Source of the DNA: Streptomyces diastatochromogenes
GTDB lineage: Bacteria; Actinomycetota; Actinomycetes; Streptomycetales; Streptomycetaceae
Assembly (NCBI GenBank): GCA_026913215.1
Contig: JAPTYK010000001.1
Location: 2,046,001-2,110,000, forward strand
Length of the DNA stretch: 64,000 nt
Direction: 5' to 3'
The notes under the pieces were generated by a model. That model did no database searches. It was not told the DNA's origin and worked only from the letters and a program-made list of their open reading frames with translations. A program made the position numbers and the translations under genes. This document shows, piece by piece, positions 1-9,299 of the stretch; positions within the stretch are counted from its first letter, which is position 1; each line of letters begins with the position of its first letter.

Positions 1-1
1 C

Positions 2-235
2 GTGCTGCGCATGTGGCGCTCGCTGCTCAGCTTCTTCTCCCGCTGGTGGCAGATCGAGTCGCTGTACCGCGCCAACGCCAAGTACCGACCGATCTGGGAG
101 CCCCGATTCATGCTCTTCGAGAAAAGTGCGGACCTGCTGCGGATCGGCCTCGCCGCCGGCCGGGCCGAGGGCTTCCTGGAGGCCCCCGGGCTGCCGAAGT
201 GGCTGCACCGCAGACACCTGGAGAGCAGCCGTTGA
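2..235 (+). CDS. C-terminal part of a DUF2156 / phosphatidylglycerol lysyltransferase-domain protein (partial)
   Basis: Only the last 77 residues lie in the window; the gene starts upstream. The stretch SLYRANAKYRPIWEPR followed by LFEKSADLLRIGLAAGRAEGFL is typical of the end of Streptomyces DUF2156 proteins. These have a GNAT-like fold related to the aminoacyl-transfer domain of MprF, which adds lysine to phosphatidylglycerol. The stop TGA at 233-235 overlaps a TTG start of the next gene, so the two are probably co-translated. The catalytic part is not visible, so the substrate cannot be judged. The family assignment comes from remembered sequence similarity. Confidence 0.65.
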   Translation: MLRMWRSLLSFFSRWWQIESLYRANAKYRPIWEPRFMLFEKSADLLRIGLAAGRAEGFLEAPGLPKWLHRRHLESSR

Positions 236-944
236 TCCGCTCCGTCCGGGAGTTCGCCCGCCGCGAGTGGGGCCCGCTGTTCACCACCGTGCGGACGGCG
301 CTCGTCACGAAGAAGTGGCGGGCGGTGCCGATGACGCTGGCCGCCGTCTGCCTCACCTCCCTGTTCCAGATCGTGCAGAACCAGGACTGGGGCTACCAGC
401 CGGTCCAGGACATCGGCTCCGTACGGGCCGAGGACCCGCTGTGGCTCGCGCTGCTCCGGACCCCGCTCTCGCTGTTCGTCCCCGCGCTCGACCTGCCCGT
501 GTGGGGGGCCCTCGCGCAGGTCCTGCTGGTGTTCGGGATCGCCGAGATCTGCCTCGGGCGGTGGCGGACGCTCGCCGTCGCCTATCTGGCGACGCTGGCC
601 GGCACGCTCTACGCGCGCGTGGGCATCGCGCTCGGCCCGGACAGCCCCTTCGGACTGCCCGCCTCCGACGCCCGGGTCGTCGACACCGGGCCGTCGGCGG
701 CCGTGGTGGGCCTCGCGGTCTACGTCTGCTGGCGTTACCGGGCGTACTGGACCGGCGGGCTCGTGGTCGCGGCGATGGTCGTCGAGGTGATGATCAAGGC
801 GAACCTGGCGGGCAAGGAGCACCTCGCGGCCATCGCCGCCGTCCTCCTCCTGATCGCGGTCCGGGCCCTGCGCGGGCGCCGTCAGGACGACGGCGTCGAG
901 CCGCGCCCGGAACCCGCTCCTGGAAGCCGCCGATCAGGTCCTGA
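232..944 (+). CDS. rhomboid-like multi-pass membrane protein
   Basis: Membrane protein of about 237 residues starting at TTG 232, which overlaps the previous stop. It has a short cytoplasmic start (LIRSVREFARREWGPLF) and then about six hydrophobic segments. A GPSAAVVG motif and a later EHLAAIAA motif resemble the Ser (GxSx) and His segments of rhomboid proteases, so intramembrane proteolysis is possible but unproven. The reading frame runs on to 1146 only because one base seems to be missing near 907. Restoring a C in the CCC run there gives a clean stop at 944 and also a clean stop for the opposing gene at 882. Confidence 0.5.
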
Positions 945-1648
945 AAGCGGCGCCGGACCTTGTTCCAGCGCCGGTCGTGGCGGTACGTGCGGAGCCGGGA
1001 ACGGGCCCTGGCCCGGTGGCGGCGCCGGTAGAAGCGCTTGGACCACCAGGAGCCGGGGCGGGCCAGCCGGACGGCGCCGACGATCGCCACGAACGGGACC
1101 AGGGTCCCGAACACGGCCATCCGGAGCTTCCCCTTCACCAGGGTGACCAGGACGAGGAGAAAGTTCAGCGCCAGGGTCAGGATGAAGGTGGTCCGGTCCT
1201 GGCGCTCGCCGGGGGTCATGTCGTTGACGCCGAGCGGCGAGAAGCCGCTGAGCGCGAGCCCCACCAGGGCCGTGGTGAGCACGACCACCTCGACGCTCTT
1301 GCGGCCGTCCTCCGACCAGTACACGTCGTCGAGGTGGAGGATGAGCGCGAACTCGTCCAGGACGAGCCCCGCGCCGATCCCGAAGACGACCGCGAACACG
1401 CCCGCGCCGACGCCGTGCCGGTCGCTGCCCACCGCACCGAAACCGCCGAGGACGGTGAGGACCACGCCGGGCACGACGTGATGGATGTGGAGGCCCCCGG
1501 CGGAGACGTTCCGGAAGGGCCCCTTCCCCGCCCGGATGAGCCGGGTGACGGTGCGGGTGACCAGGAATGTCAGGACGAAGGAGGTCAGAGCGAGCAGCGT
1601 GGGGAGCTTGCCCGGCTCGACGATGTTCCGCGAGAACCAGTGACCCAT
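882..1648 (-). CDS. conserved integral membrane protein with GGLHIHH motif
   Basis: Starts at ATG 1648 (MGHWFSRNIVEPGKLP) and has about six hydrophobic segments. Conserved-looking motifs are GGLHIHHVVPG after the first membrane segment and DEFALILHLDDVYW in the middle, whose His and Asp clusters could bind a metal. An Arg-rich cytoplasmic tail follows (FYRRRHRARARSRLR). Read literally the frame continues to 794, but adding one base near 907 ends it at 882. It is tail-to-tail with the rhomboid-like gene and head-to-head with cobS, 67 bp away. This kind of protein is common in Streptomyces; I do not know its function. Confidence 0.55.
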
Positions 1649-1715
1649 GCCACCCGCTTCCGATATGCGCCGTATGCGCAATCTACCGTCCGGGGGCGGC
1701 GATTACCCTGCCCGG

Positions 1716-2476
1716 ATGGACGGCCTGCGTTTCGCCTTCGGGACCCTCACCGTGTTCCCCGCCCGCATCACCCGCTGGGACCGGGACGCGGCGCGCGCCG
1801 GCATGCTCTGCGCCCCGCTCGCGGGTCTCGTCGTCGGGCTCTGCTCCGCCGCGGCCGGCGGGCTCTTCCTGCTGCTCGGCTCGGGACCGCTGCTCGCGGC
1901 CGTCGTCACCACCGCCGTCCCCGCCCTGCTCACCCGGGGCCTGCACCTCGACGGCCTCGCGGACACCGCCGACGGCCTCGGCAGCGCCAAGCCGGCCGAG
2001 GACGCGCTGCGCATCATGAAGCAGTCGGACATCGGCCCGTTCGGCGTCATCTCCCTGGTCCTCGTCCTGCTCGCCCAGGTCGCCGCGCTGTACGAGCTGT
2101 ACGGGAGGGCTGGGCGCACGGCGTCCTCGCCGCCGCGCTCGCCGCGACCGTGGCCCGGCTCGCTCACCCACGCGTCCCGCCAGGGCGTCCCGGCGGCCCG
2201 CCCGGAGGGCCTCGGCGCGATCGTCGCGGCGACCGTCCCGACCCGCTCCGCCACCTGCGCGACCGCCGCCGTCCTGGTCCTCTGCGCCGCGACGGGCCTC
2301 CTCCTTCCGCCTACGACTCCGTCCACGCCGTCCTGGCCGCCGGGGCGGGCCTCGGTGCGGCGGCGCTGCTGCTGCGCCGGTGCGTGCGGCGGTTCGGCGG
2401 GGTGACGGGCGACGTGTTCGGGGCGCTGGAGGAGACGGCGGCGACGGTGGCCCTGGTCGCGCTGACGCTGGGCTGA
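1716..2476 (+). CDS. cobS: adenosylcobinamide-GDP ribazoletransferase (cobalamin synthase)
   Basis: Joins adenosylcobinamide-GDP to alpha-ribazole (or its phosphate), the last assembly step of coenzyme B12. It is a polytopic membrane enzyme. The start MDGLRFAFGTLTVFP and the family motif HLDGLADTADGLG with the following MKQSDIGPFGV are plain; the Asp-rich motif binds Mg2+. About 253 residues is normal length. The reading frame changes at least three times: near 2107 (a GGG expected to be GGGG), near 2160 and near 2308, and the gene ends LVALTLG at 2476. No cobalamin riboswitch is visible in the 67 bp upstream, and no other cobalamin gene lies in the window. Confidence 0.85.
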
Positions 2477-3259
2477 CAGGGCTCGCGCCAGGCGTCCAGC
2501 TCGTACCTCTTCCGCAGGGAGCTGAGGCCCAGCTTCCGGGCCTGCGGGCAGAACTGCCCCGTCGTCAGCTCGTACTCGACGTGGAAGACGGCCTTGCCGG
2601 CCGCGACGAACGGGGTGAGGCGGCCGCACTCGTCGTACTCCGCGCACTGCTCGTTGACCGCGAAGTCGAAGTCCGGGAGCAGCTGCGGGATCTGGTCCAG
2701 GTCGTTCTTGAGGCCGACCGCGAGGCCCCGCTCGTGGGCCATGCGGGCGATGAGCCGGTTGTAGCGGAGCTGGTCGGCGGCGGTGAGCGGGAAGCCGGTG
2801 CGGTTCTCGTAGCCGTCCATGTTGTCGGGCTCGACGGCGTCGAAGCCCTTGTCCCGGCACATGTCGAGGCGCTTCGCCATGAGCGGCTCCAGGAGGTCGG
2901 TGCGGCGGACGTCGAGCCAGCGCTCGCCCTCCCAGCCGTTGCCCTCGCCGAGGAGGGCCTTCGGGAAGCGGCCGGCGTCGGGGCGGAAGTCCTCCCAGGC
3001 GCCGGTGGACAGGTAGCAGATGACCTTGCGGCCGCGGCGGTGGAGGTCGGCGACGGTCGCGGCCGGGTGGTCGAAGCCGTCGATGTCGTACACGGGGACG
3101 TCGACGGCCGGGTCGAGGCGGCCGCTGAGCTGCCACTGCCAGCCGAGGCCGGGGGCGGCCGCCAGCGGTCGCCGGTCTTCCCGGGTCCGGGCCGGGGGCC
3201 GCCGTGCAGGCCGTGGCGAGGAGCAGCACCCCAGGAGCAGGAGCAGCGGGGCGTCTCAT
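2311..3259 (-). CDS. secreted GH114 endo-alpha-1,4-polygalactosaminidase
   Basis: Predicted to cleave alpha-1,4-linked galactosamine polymers outside the cell. The start at 3259 gives a lipoprotein-like signal (MRRPAAPAPGVLLLATACTAA, lipobox-like ATAC). After a frame change near 3180 comes the GH114 core: VPVYDIDGFD, KVICYLSTGAWEDFRPDAG, GFDAVEPDNMDGYENRTG, GLAVGLKNDLDQIPQLL and AVNEQCAEYDEC. The Glu/Asp pairs in VEPDN and EYDEC are where family catalytic acids lie. The family usually ends near WREPC, here about 2475; the in-frame stop is only at 2311 inside cobS, so the true end is uncertain. Its ATG overlaps the stop of the spherulin-4 gene (ATGA), indicating translational coupling. Confidence 0.8.
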
Positions 3260-3873
3260 CGGGCGGGCTCCAGGAGGTGCGGAAGGGTGCCCCAGGGGTG
3301 CGCGCCCGTGCCGGGGACGGCGCAGTGCACCGGGGTGTCCGGCCGGAAGCCGCGGGGCCGCGTAGACGAGGTGGCAGTAGTGGGCGGCGACCGGCAGTTC
3401 CAGGGTCCGGTACGTGTCCCAGGGCCCCTCGAAGGTGACGAGCAGGTCCGCCTGGGCCTCGTAGCCGGGGTCCGGGTGGGCGCCGTGGTTGAAGACGAGG
3501 GTCGCCGCCCCGGCGGCCCGCGCGGCGACCGCGATGCGGCGGTAGTGGGCGAGGGCGGCGGGCGCGGTCGCCACCTGGTCCAGGAAGGTGCCGTCGGCGC
3601 CGTACCAGTCGCGGTGGCGGACCAGTTCGGCGACGACCTCGGCGTGCGGGCGGCGCCCGTAGGCGGTGTCCACGTAGCCGAGGAGCCGGACCCCGGCCGC
3701 CCGCAGCCGCCCGGCGGCCTCCGCGAACGCCGGGTCGGGCGCCTCCCGGCGCCGCTCGCCGGATTGAGGACGACGCCGTACAGGGAGGGCGCCGCGTCGA
3801 CGAGCGCCGACCAGGCCTCGGGACGCTCGGCTGGGTGCTCGTAGTACGGCACCAGGAGGGAGGGGACGGTCAT
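3256..3873 (-). CDS. spherulin-4 family (GH135-like) glycoside hydrolase
   Basis: About 206 residues from ATG 3873, which has an AGGTG ribosome site overlapping the upstream stop. The opening VPSLLVPYYEHPAERPEAWSAL and later SLYGVVLNPASG, VDTAYGRRP, WYGADGTFLDQVATAP, VFNHGAHPDP and LLVTFEGPWDTY match the spherulation-specific family 4 pattern. The fungal member Sph3 founded GH135 and acts on galactosaminogalactan. No signal peptide is evident, unlike the neighbouring GH114 protein, so it may act in the cytoplasm or leave by another route. Two frame changes (near 3730 and 3350) are needed to read through. It is the fourth gene of the polysaccharide operon. Confidence 0.75.
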   Translation of the reverse strand: MTVPSLLVPYYEHPAERPEAWSALVDAAPSLYGVVLNPASGAGRRPTRRSRRPPGGCGRPGSGSSATWTPPTGAARTPRSSPNWSATATGTAPTAPSWTRWRPRPPPSPTTAASRSPRGPPGRRPSSSTTAPTRTPATRPRRTCSSPSRGPGTRTGPWNCRSPPTTATSSTRPRGFRPDTPVHCAVPGTGAHPWGTLPHLLEPAR

Positions 3874-3880
3874 GACACCT

Positions 3881-5338
3881 CTAGGCACGGTGGGCGGTGG
3901 GTCGTACGAGGAGGGAGCAGGTCAGGGTGGCGAGGACGGCGGCCGCTCCCCGGTGGCCAGGGGGCCCGCGAGTGGTTCCACGGTCTGGGCGGCGGCCGCG
4001 AGCAGGCAGACGGTGGCGGCGCTGAGGACCGCGCCGAAGGCCTGGAGGAGCAGGCCGAGCCAGAGGACGGTCCCGACGAGGAGCAGGGCGAGGAGGCGCG
4101 GCAGCGCCGGCCAGGGTGCTCCCGGCCGGGCCAGGGCCGCGGTGAGGGCGAGGGCGAGGAGGACGGTGAGGTAGCCGCCGAGGCAGAGCACGAGGGTCCC
4201 GGTGACCGCCCGGCGGAACTCGCGGGCGGTGGAGAGGGTCCGCAGCCGGGTGAGGCTCTCGCCCCGGAAGCGGTGCAGCAGCCATTCGGCGGGCCCCATG
4301 GAGAGGGTGAGCGCGATGACCGCCCCGCTCCGCCGGCCAGGGTGTCGCCGACGCCCGCGTGGAGGACGAGCAGTCCGCTGCCGAGGCCGAAGAAGCCGTA
4401 CGGGAGGGAGGTGGAGCGCGGGGCCCGCCCCGGCCGGCCGCGCGCCGGCGCAGGCCCGGCCGGAGGACCAGCGCGGCGAGGGTGACGGACGCGGCGAGGG
4501 AGGCGAGGAGCAGGGCGGCGCGCAGCGCGTCCGGCAGGTCCCAGCGGAGGGCGGGAGGGCGCCGGTCAGCGGCAGCAGGGCGCCGAGCAGGGCCCGTTCG
4601 CGGCCGAGGACCAGGAGCACGGTCGCGGCGGCGAGGTAGAGCGACTGTCCTGCGGCGAAGACGGCGGCGGGGGTCTCGCCGGGCGCGGCGGTCGCGAGGG
4701 CGACGGCCGTCCCGGCGAGGGCCCCGGCCGAGGCGCCGGTGAGCAGGGCGCGGGCGGCGGCGGGCCGGTCGCCGAGGCCGAGCCAGGTGTACGCGCGGTG
4801 GGAGAGGGCCTGGTTCCACATCCAGCCGGTGACGGCCCCGGCGAGCAGCGGGACGGTTCCGGCGGGGAGCCCGAACCGGCCGTGCGCGCCGGCCAGCAGC
4901 GGCGCGGCGAGGACGTACGCGAGGCCGGGCAGGGTGAAGACCAGCCCGCGCAGCAGACAGCCCGCGAGTTCCCGTACCAGGCTCCGCCGGACGGCGCGGC
5001 CGGTTCGGGTGGCGCCGCTCCACGCGCGCGTAGAGGTCCTCGGCGAGGGAGAAGGAGTCGGCGCGGCCGTAGGTGAGCCGGATGTGGTCGTCGGTCATGC
5101 CGTCCGACTCCAGGATCGCCGCGATCTCGTCCGGGTGCACGGCGGCGGCGACGAACCCGTCGAGCCGCCGGGCGAGTTCGTCGAGCGGGTCGGCGGCGAG
5201 GTCGCCTCCGGCGGGGGCGGGGCAGGGTCGGCCGGGGCGGCGGGCCGGGCGGTCCTGTGGGGGTCCGGCGGCGGGGGCGGGGATCGCCGGGAGGGGTCTC
5301 CCGGTCGTCGGGCGTTTCAGCCAGAGGGAGCCGCTCAT
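3881..5338 (-). CDS. polytopic membrane protein of the exopolysaccharide cluster
   Basis: Starts at ATG 5338 (MSGSLWLKRPTTG). A soluble N-terminal region of about 140 residues contains ADPLDELARRLDGFVAAAVH and ILESDGMTDDHIRLTYGRAD. About ten hydrophobic segments follow, ending LATLTCSLLVRPTAHRA at 3881. Several frame changes (for example near 4990, 4550 and 4330) are needed. It lies between the PelF-type glycosyltransferase and the spherulin-4 hydrolase, overlapping the former by 4 bp. By position it could be the polymer exporter or synthase partner, the role PelG and PelE have in Pseudomonas, but I see no clear sequence match to PelG. Call by context only. Confidence 0.6.
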   Translation of the reverse strand: MSGSLWLKRPTTGRPLPAIPAPAAGPPQDRPARRPGRPCPAPAGGDLAADPLDELARRLDGFVAAAVHPDEIAAILESDGMTDDHIRLTYGRADSFSLAEDLYARVERRHPNRPRRPAEPGTGTRGLSAARAGLHPARPRVRPRRAAAGRRARPVRAPRRNRPAARRGRHRLDVEPGPLPPRVHLARPRRPARRRPRPAHRRLGRGPRRDGRRPRDRRARRDPRRRLRRRTVALPRRRDRAPGPRPRTGPARRPAAADRRPPALRWDLPDALRAALLLASLAASVTLAALVLRPGLRRRAAGRGGPRAPPPSRTASSASAADCSSSTRASATPWPAERGGHRAHPLHGARRMAAAPLPGREPHPAADPLHRPRVPPGGHRDPRALPRRLPHRPPRPRPHRGPGPAGSTLAGAAAPPRPAPRRDRPLARPAPPGLRRGPQRRHRLPARGRRPDRGTTRGPPGHRGAAAVLATLTCSLLVRPTAHRA

Positions 5339-6855
5339 GCCGGGGTGCCTCCCGTGACGAGGGCCGGGGAGGTGCGGCGGGGGCGGGGATGCGCAGGCGG
5401 AGGGGTTCGGGGGCGGCAGCGGGGCCGGGCGGGCGCCCGCCAGTTCGCGGTAGATCTGGCGGAAGCCGTCCACCGAGCGGCGCAGGGTGAAGCGGTCGAT
5501 CACGCGCTGACGGGCGCGGCGGCCGAGTTCGGCGCGGCGGGTGTCGTCCGTGAGGAGGGCGGAGACGGCGGCGGCCATGACGGCCGGTTCGCGGGGCGGG
5601 ACGACGATCCCGGTGTCGCCGACGGCCTCCCGTACGCCTCCGACGTCGGTGGAGACGGTGGCGCGGCCGCAGGACATGGCCTCGATGAGGAGAAGGGGAA
5701 GCCCTCGCTGATGGAGGAGAGCATGACGACGCTGCCGGCGGCGTAGGCCGAGGGGACGTCGCTGATCCGGCCCTCGAAGCTCACCCCGTCGGTGACGCCC
5801 AGTTCGGCGGCGAGCTTCTCCAGGCGGGTGAGGTAGTCCTCGTTGCCCGCGGGGACCGGGCCGAACAGGCGGAGCCTGAGGGCGGGGAGTTCGGCGCGGC
5901 AGATCGCGTACGCCCGGATCAGGGTCTCCAGGTCCTTGATGGGGTCGACGCGGCCGCACCAGCTGAGGGTGGGGGTCTCGGGTTCGGGTCCGGCCTCGGG
6001 GAAGAGGGCGGGGTCGACGCCGTTGTAGACGGTGCGGATGCGGTCGGTGGGGGCGCCGCCGCGCTCCTCCCAGCGCCGGTTGTACTGGTTGCAGGGGGTG
6101 ATGAGGTCGGCCTTGCGGTAGCCGAGGGTGTTGAGCTCGCGGTAGAAGCCGAGCATGAGGGCCTTGACGGGCCAGCGTTGCGCTTCGGTGCGGTAGCCGA
6201 GGTAGCGCTCGCGGAGGTAGATGCCGTGTTCGGTGAGCAGGAAGGGCACCCTTCGAAGTGCTGCGCGGCGAGGGCGGGCAGCGTGGCGAGACCGCTGGAG
6301 ACGGCGTGCGCCACGCCGCCGGTGGATATCCGGGCGGCGAGCGGGCGCAGGGCGTGTTCCAGGAGGTCGGTGGCGGTGAGCGCGTCGTGGACGGTGGGCC
6401 GGGCCGCGAGGGTGGGCAGGTGCGGCATGGTCCAGATCCACATGAGGGAGCGCAGGGCCCGCTCGGAGCGGAGGGCGGCGGTCAGCCGTCCCTGCCGGGC
6501 GAGTTCGGCGAGTTCGTACAGTCCGGTGCCGAAGTCGCAGCCCGCCCCGGGGTCGAGGAGGGCGAGCAGGAGGCTCTCGTACGCGGAGAGGAAGCGGCGG
6601 CGTTCGCGTCCCCGCAGGGGCCGGCGCACGGCCGGGCCCTGCGGGGTCCCCACAGGGGTACGCGGTGTGCCGGGTGACGTTGGGCGGCAGTTCCCAGGTG
6701 ACGGGTTCCCGGCCGCTGCCGGTGAGGGCGAGGATCTCGAAGTCGACCTCCGGCATGCCGCGGACGAGCTGGTCGCACCAGGTGCTGACGCCGCCGTGGA
6801 CGTGCGGGTAGGTGCCTTCGGTGAGCATGGTGACGTGACGGCCACGGCTCGGCAT
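5335..6855 (-). CDS. PelF-type glycosyltransferase (DUF3492 plus GT4)
   Basis: Cytoplasmic sugar polymerase of the Pel type. The N-terminal DUF3492 part opens with HVTMLTEGTYPHVHGGVSTW, then EVDFEILALTGS, and later FLLTEHGIYLRERYLGY; all three are hallmarks of PelF. The C-terminal GT4 half shows TVYNGVDPALFPE, LSWCGRVDPIKDLETLIRAY, LRLFGPVPAGN and the donor-binding stretch LPLLLIEAMSCGRATVSTDVG. Frame changes near 6640, 6250 and 5700 must be bridged. The end is taken as a TGA overlapping the ATG of the next gene, though a slightly different C-terminus is possible. PelF uses UDP-GalNAc/GlcNAc in Pseudomonas; the same donor here is inference. Confidence 0.85.
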
Positions 6856-6887
6856 GAGCGGGTTCCCCAGGGCGTGCGGGTCGGGCG

Positions 6888-8994
6888 TCAGGTGGTCGGG
6901 AGCGTGAGGGTGACGGCGGTCTGGAGCAGTTCGGGCGTGGTCCAGGCGGAGCGGCTGCCGGCGTAGGCGGTGCCGAAGGCGGTGGTGCCGAGCAGGAGCT
7001 TCTTGCGGGTGCCCTCGGGTGCGGTGAGGGGCACGGTGACGCCGGAGGGCGCCTTGACGGTGACCGTGGTGCCGACGCGGTAGGCGGTGACCTTTCCGGC
7101 GGCGAGGGCCTGGTCCCAGGCGGAGCGGCGGGCCAGTTCGGTGCCGACGTCCCGCTGGGCCGGGTTCACCAGGGGCGCGGTGGCCGCGAACAGGGCCCGG
7201 TAGTCGGCCAGTACGCGGTCGAGGACGGGGTAGAGGAGCCGCTCCTCGGCCAGGTTGGACTGGTGCACGTAGTGCGGCCGGGGGTCGTTGCCCAGGACGT
7301 GGGAGAGGGCGGTGCGGGCTTCCTGCGGGACGATGTGGTCGGCGTAGCCGGTGGCCGTGGGGAGCGGGGCGGGCAGGCAGGTGGAGGCCGGGTTGGACTC
7401 GCAGATCCCGCTGCCGCCGTCGGCGCGGGAGGTGTAGATCCAGTTGTACTCGTCGGTCATCTCGGCGGCGGTGCCCACGTTGTAGTACACGTTCATGGGG
7501 TGGCGGGGCACGGTCTGGGTGGCGCCGGTGCCGACGGGGCGCTGCTGGGGCTCGCGGGAGGCGTCGCTCGCGGTCCACTTCACGCCGTTGTCGGCGAGGG
7601 CGCCGGCGAGGGCGGGATTGTCGGCGGGCTGCTGGGGCAGGGTCCTGAGGCCGGAGTGCTCGCCGGTGACGAGTTCGGAGCGGTCGACGGAGATGCCCTT
7701 GCGGACGGCCCAGTCGTGGTTGTCGCGGATCTGGCCGGAGATCTCGGAGCGGCCGACCCAGAGGGTGTTGCCCGCGGTGTCCTTGGCGCACTGCCAGGGG
7801 ACGACGCCGTTGTCCTGGACGCAGCCGAGGAAGGGATGGGTGTAGGTGTGGTTGATCCACCGGTACTGCGCGCGGTCGGCGACGAGCCGGTCGGTGAGCG
7901 GGTCGGTGCCGCCGTGCTCGGTCTTCCACTGCTCGCCCTGGCCGCCGTTGTAGACCATGTCGAGGGTGAAGCCGGAGGCCTTCTGCCAGGCGGCGGCGTA
8001 CTGGGCGTCGGCGGCCGTCATGCGGATCGGGTTCGCGCCCTCGCCGTCGTCGCCGGCGCAGTCGAAGTCGCCGGGGTGCAGTTGAGCCCGGGGTTCCAGC
8101 GGGCGTCGGGGGCGAAGACGTCGTCGACGTGGACGGAGAGGTAGTTGCGGCTCTGGCCGAGGTGGACGCCCTGGGTGAGCCAGTCGACGATGCCGCGGGC
8201 GAGCGCGCGGAACGGCCGCTGGTACGGGTTGTAGGCGAAGGTGAGGACGAGTTCGCGGCGCCCGTCGACGGTGTACTCGCCGAGGAGGCTGGCCCGGCCG
8301 CCGCCGGCGCCGTCGACGGGGATGTCCAGAAAGCTGGTGTAGCCGGCGCGGGGGCGGCCCGCGTAGCCGTAACTCTCGGAGACCGAGGGATCGTTGTCCT
8401 CGAAGGCGAGCGCCCCGGCGAGGTACGCGAAGGGGCCCGCCTTGCCGGCGGCGGTGACGTCGGCCCGGCGGCCGTCGAGGACGCCGGACCAGCCGCCCTG
8501 GTCGGTGTAGTCGAGGCCGACGCCGGGGTGCGCCCAGGTGTAGGCGTCGACCTGCGGGATCCCGAAGGTCCGCTCGTACGTGTGGAGGGCGGTGGTCTCG
8601 GCGGAGTCGGGGCCGAAGGCGCTCTCGTGGGGCAGGACGACGCCCTGGTACTTGGCGCGGGGGCGCCCGTCGACCGTGTCGGCGAGGAAGGCGGCGTCGA
8701 CGACCGGCCGGTTCGGGTCGTTCAGGTCGACCGTGCGGTACGGGACGCCGGAGCCCTTCAGCTCGGCGGTGATCGCCCCGACCGCGCCGCCGCCGTCGTC
8801 GACGACGAGGACGGTGAGGTCGACGCGCGGCGGCGTCGCGGCGACCGCCTGCGCGGACGGCAGGACGGTCGCGAGCAGCGCGGCGGCGGCGAGGGCCGCG
8901 ATCCTGCCCGTCCGGGGCCGGTGCGGGGCGCGGGGCGGGCTCCGCGGGCGGTGCGGGGCGCGGTTCTGGGCGTACGGATTCGGCCGGAGTCCAT
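6888..8994 (-). CDS. secreted polysaccharide deacetylase, Agd3/CE18- or PelA-like
   Basis: About 700 residues from ATG 8994 behind a GAGGGGGGA ribosome site. After a frame fix near 8920 the start gives a signal peptide ending LPSAQAVAA-TPPRVD. The next third (LTVLVVDDGGG, VLDGRRADVTAAGKAG) looks like a substrate-binding module. The catalytic part has YLSVHVDDVFAPDARWNPGL with the metal-binding Asp, and NHTYTHPFLGC with an HxxxH pair, as in polysaccharide deacetylases. The overall architecture recalls Aspergillus Agd3 (CE18). It begins the operon, 32 bp before the PelF-type gene. It would de-N-acetylate the polymer outside the cell and make it cationic; the substrate is inferred. Confidence 0.75.
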
Positions 8995-9299
8995 GGCGGG
9001 TGTCCCCCCTCGACGGGCCCCGCCGACATGGGCGGAACGCGTGGAGATGTCGCGGATGAGGCGAAGAACGGGTGGGTCGTCCTTGCGTGAATGAGGCGAG
9101 TGTGGCCGGGCGGCAGGAGCCGGAAGGGTAAACATGAAAGAGACACCACGGATGAGTGAATCACCGCCGCCGTGAGCGAACCGGGTGAGCGAGCGTAGGC
9201 TCGTTCTCGGCGCTCTCCGGGCCGAAATACGATGCGGCGGGCACGGTCGGCCCATCCCTCGACCGCCACAGAACTCAATGGAAGCGAGATTTCACCACC
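8995..9299. other. divergent intergenic region between the polysaccharide operon and pepA
   Basis: 305 bp without a convincing gene. It must hold the promoter of the minus-strand exopolysaccharide operon and that of pepA. It is less GC-rich than its surroundings (for example around 9125-9160). I could not pick out a secure -35/-10 pair or an operator. Confidence 0.4.

Noticed and set aside
1649..1715. Cobalamin riboswitch upstream of cobS
   Set aside because: Only 67 bp separate cobS from the divergent gene, too short, and no B12-box-like sequence is visible.
1703..3673. 656-residue reading frame on the minus strand
   Set aside because: It joins pieces of the GH114 and spherulin genes with the antisense of cobS; only parts show family motifs, and the rest is low-complexity Arg/Pro.
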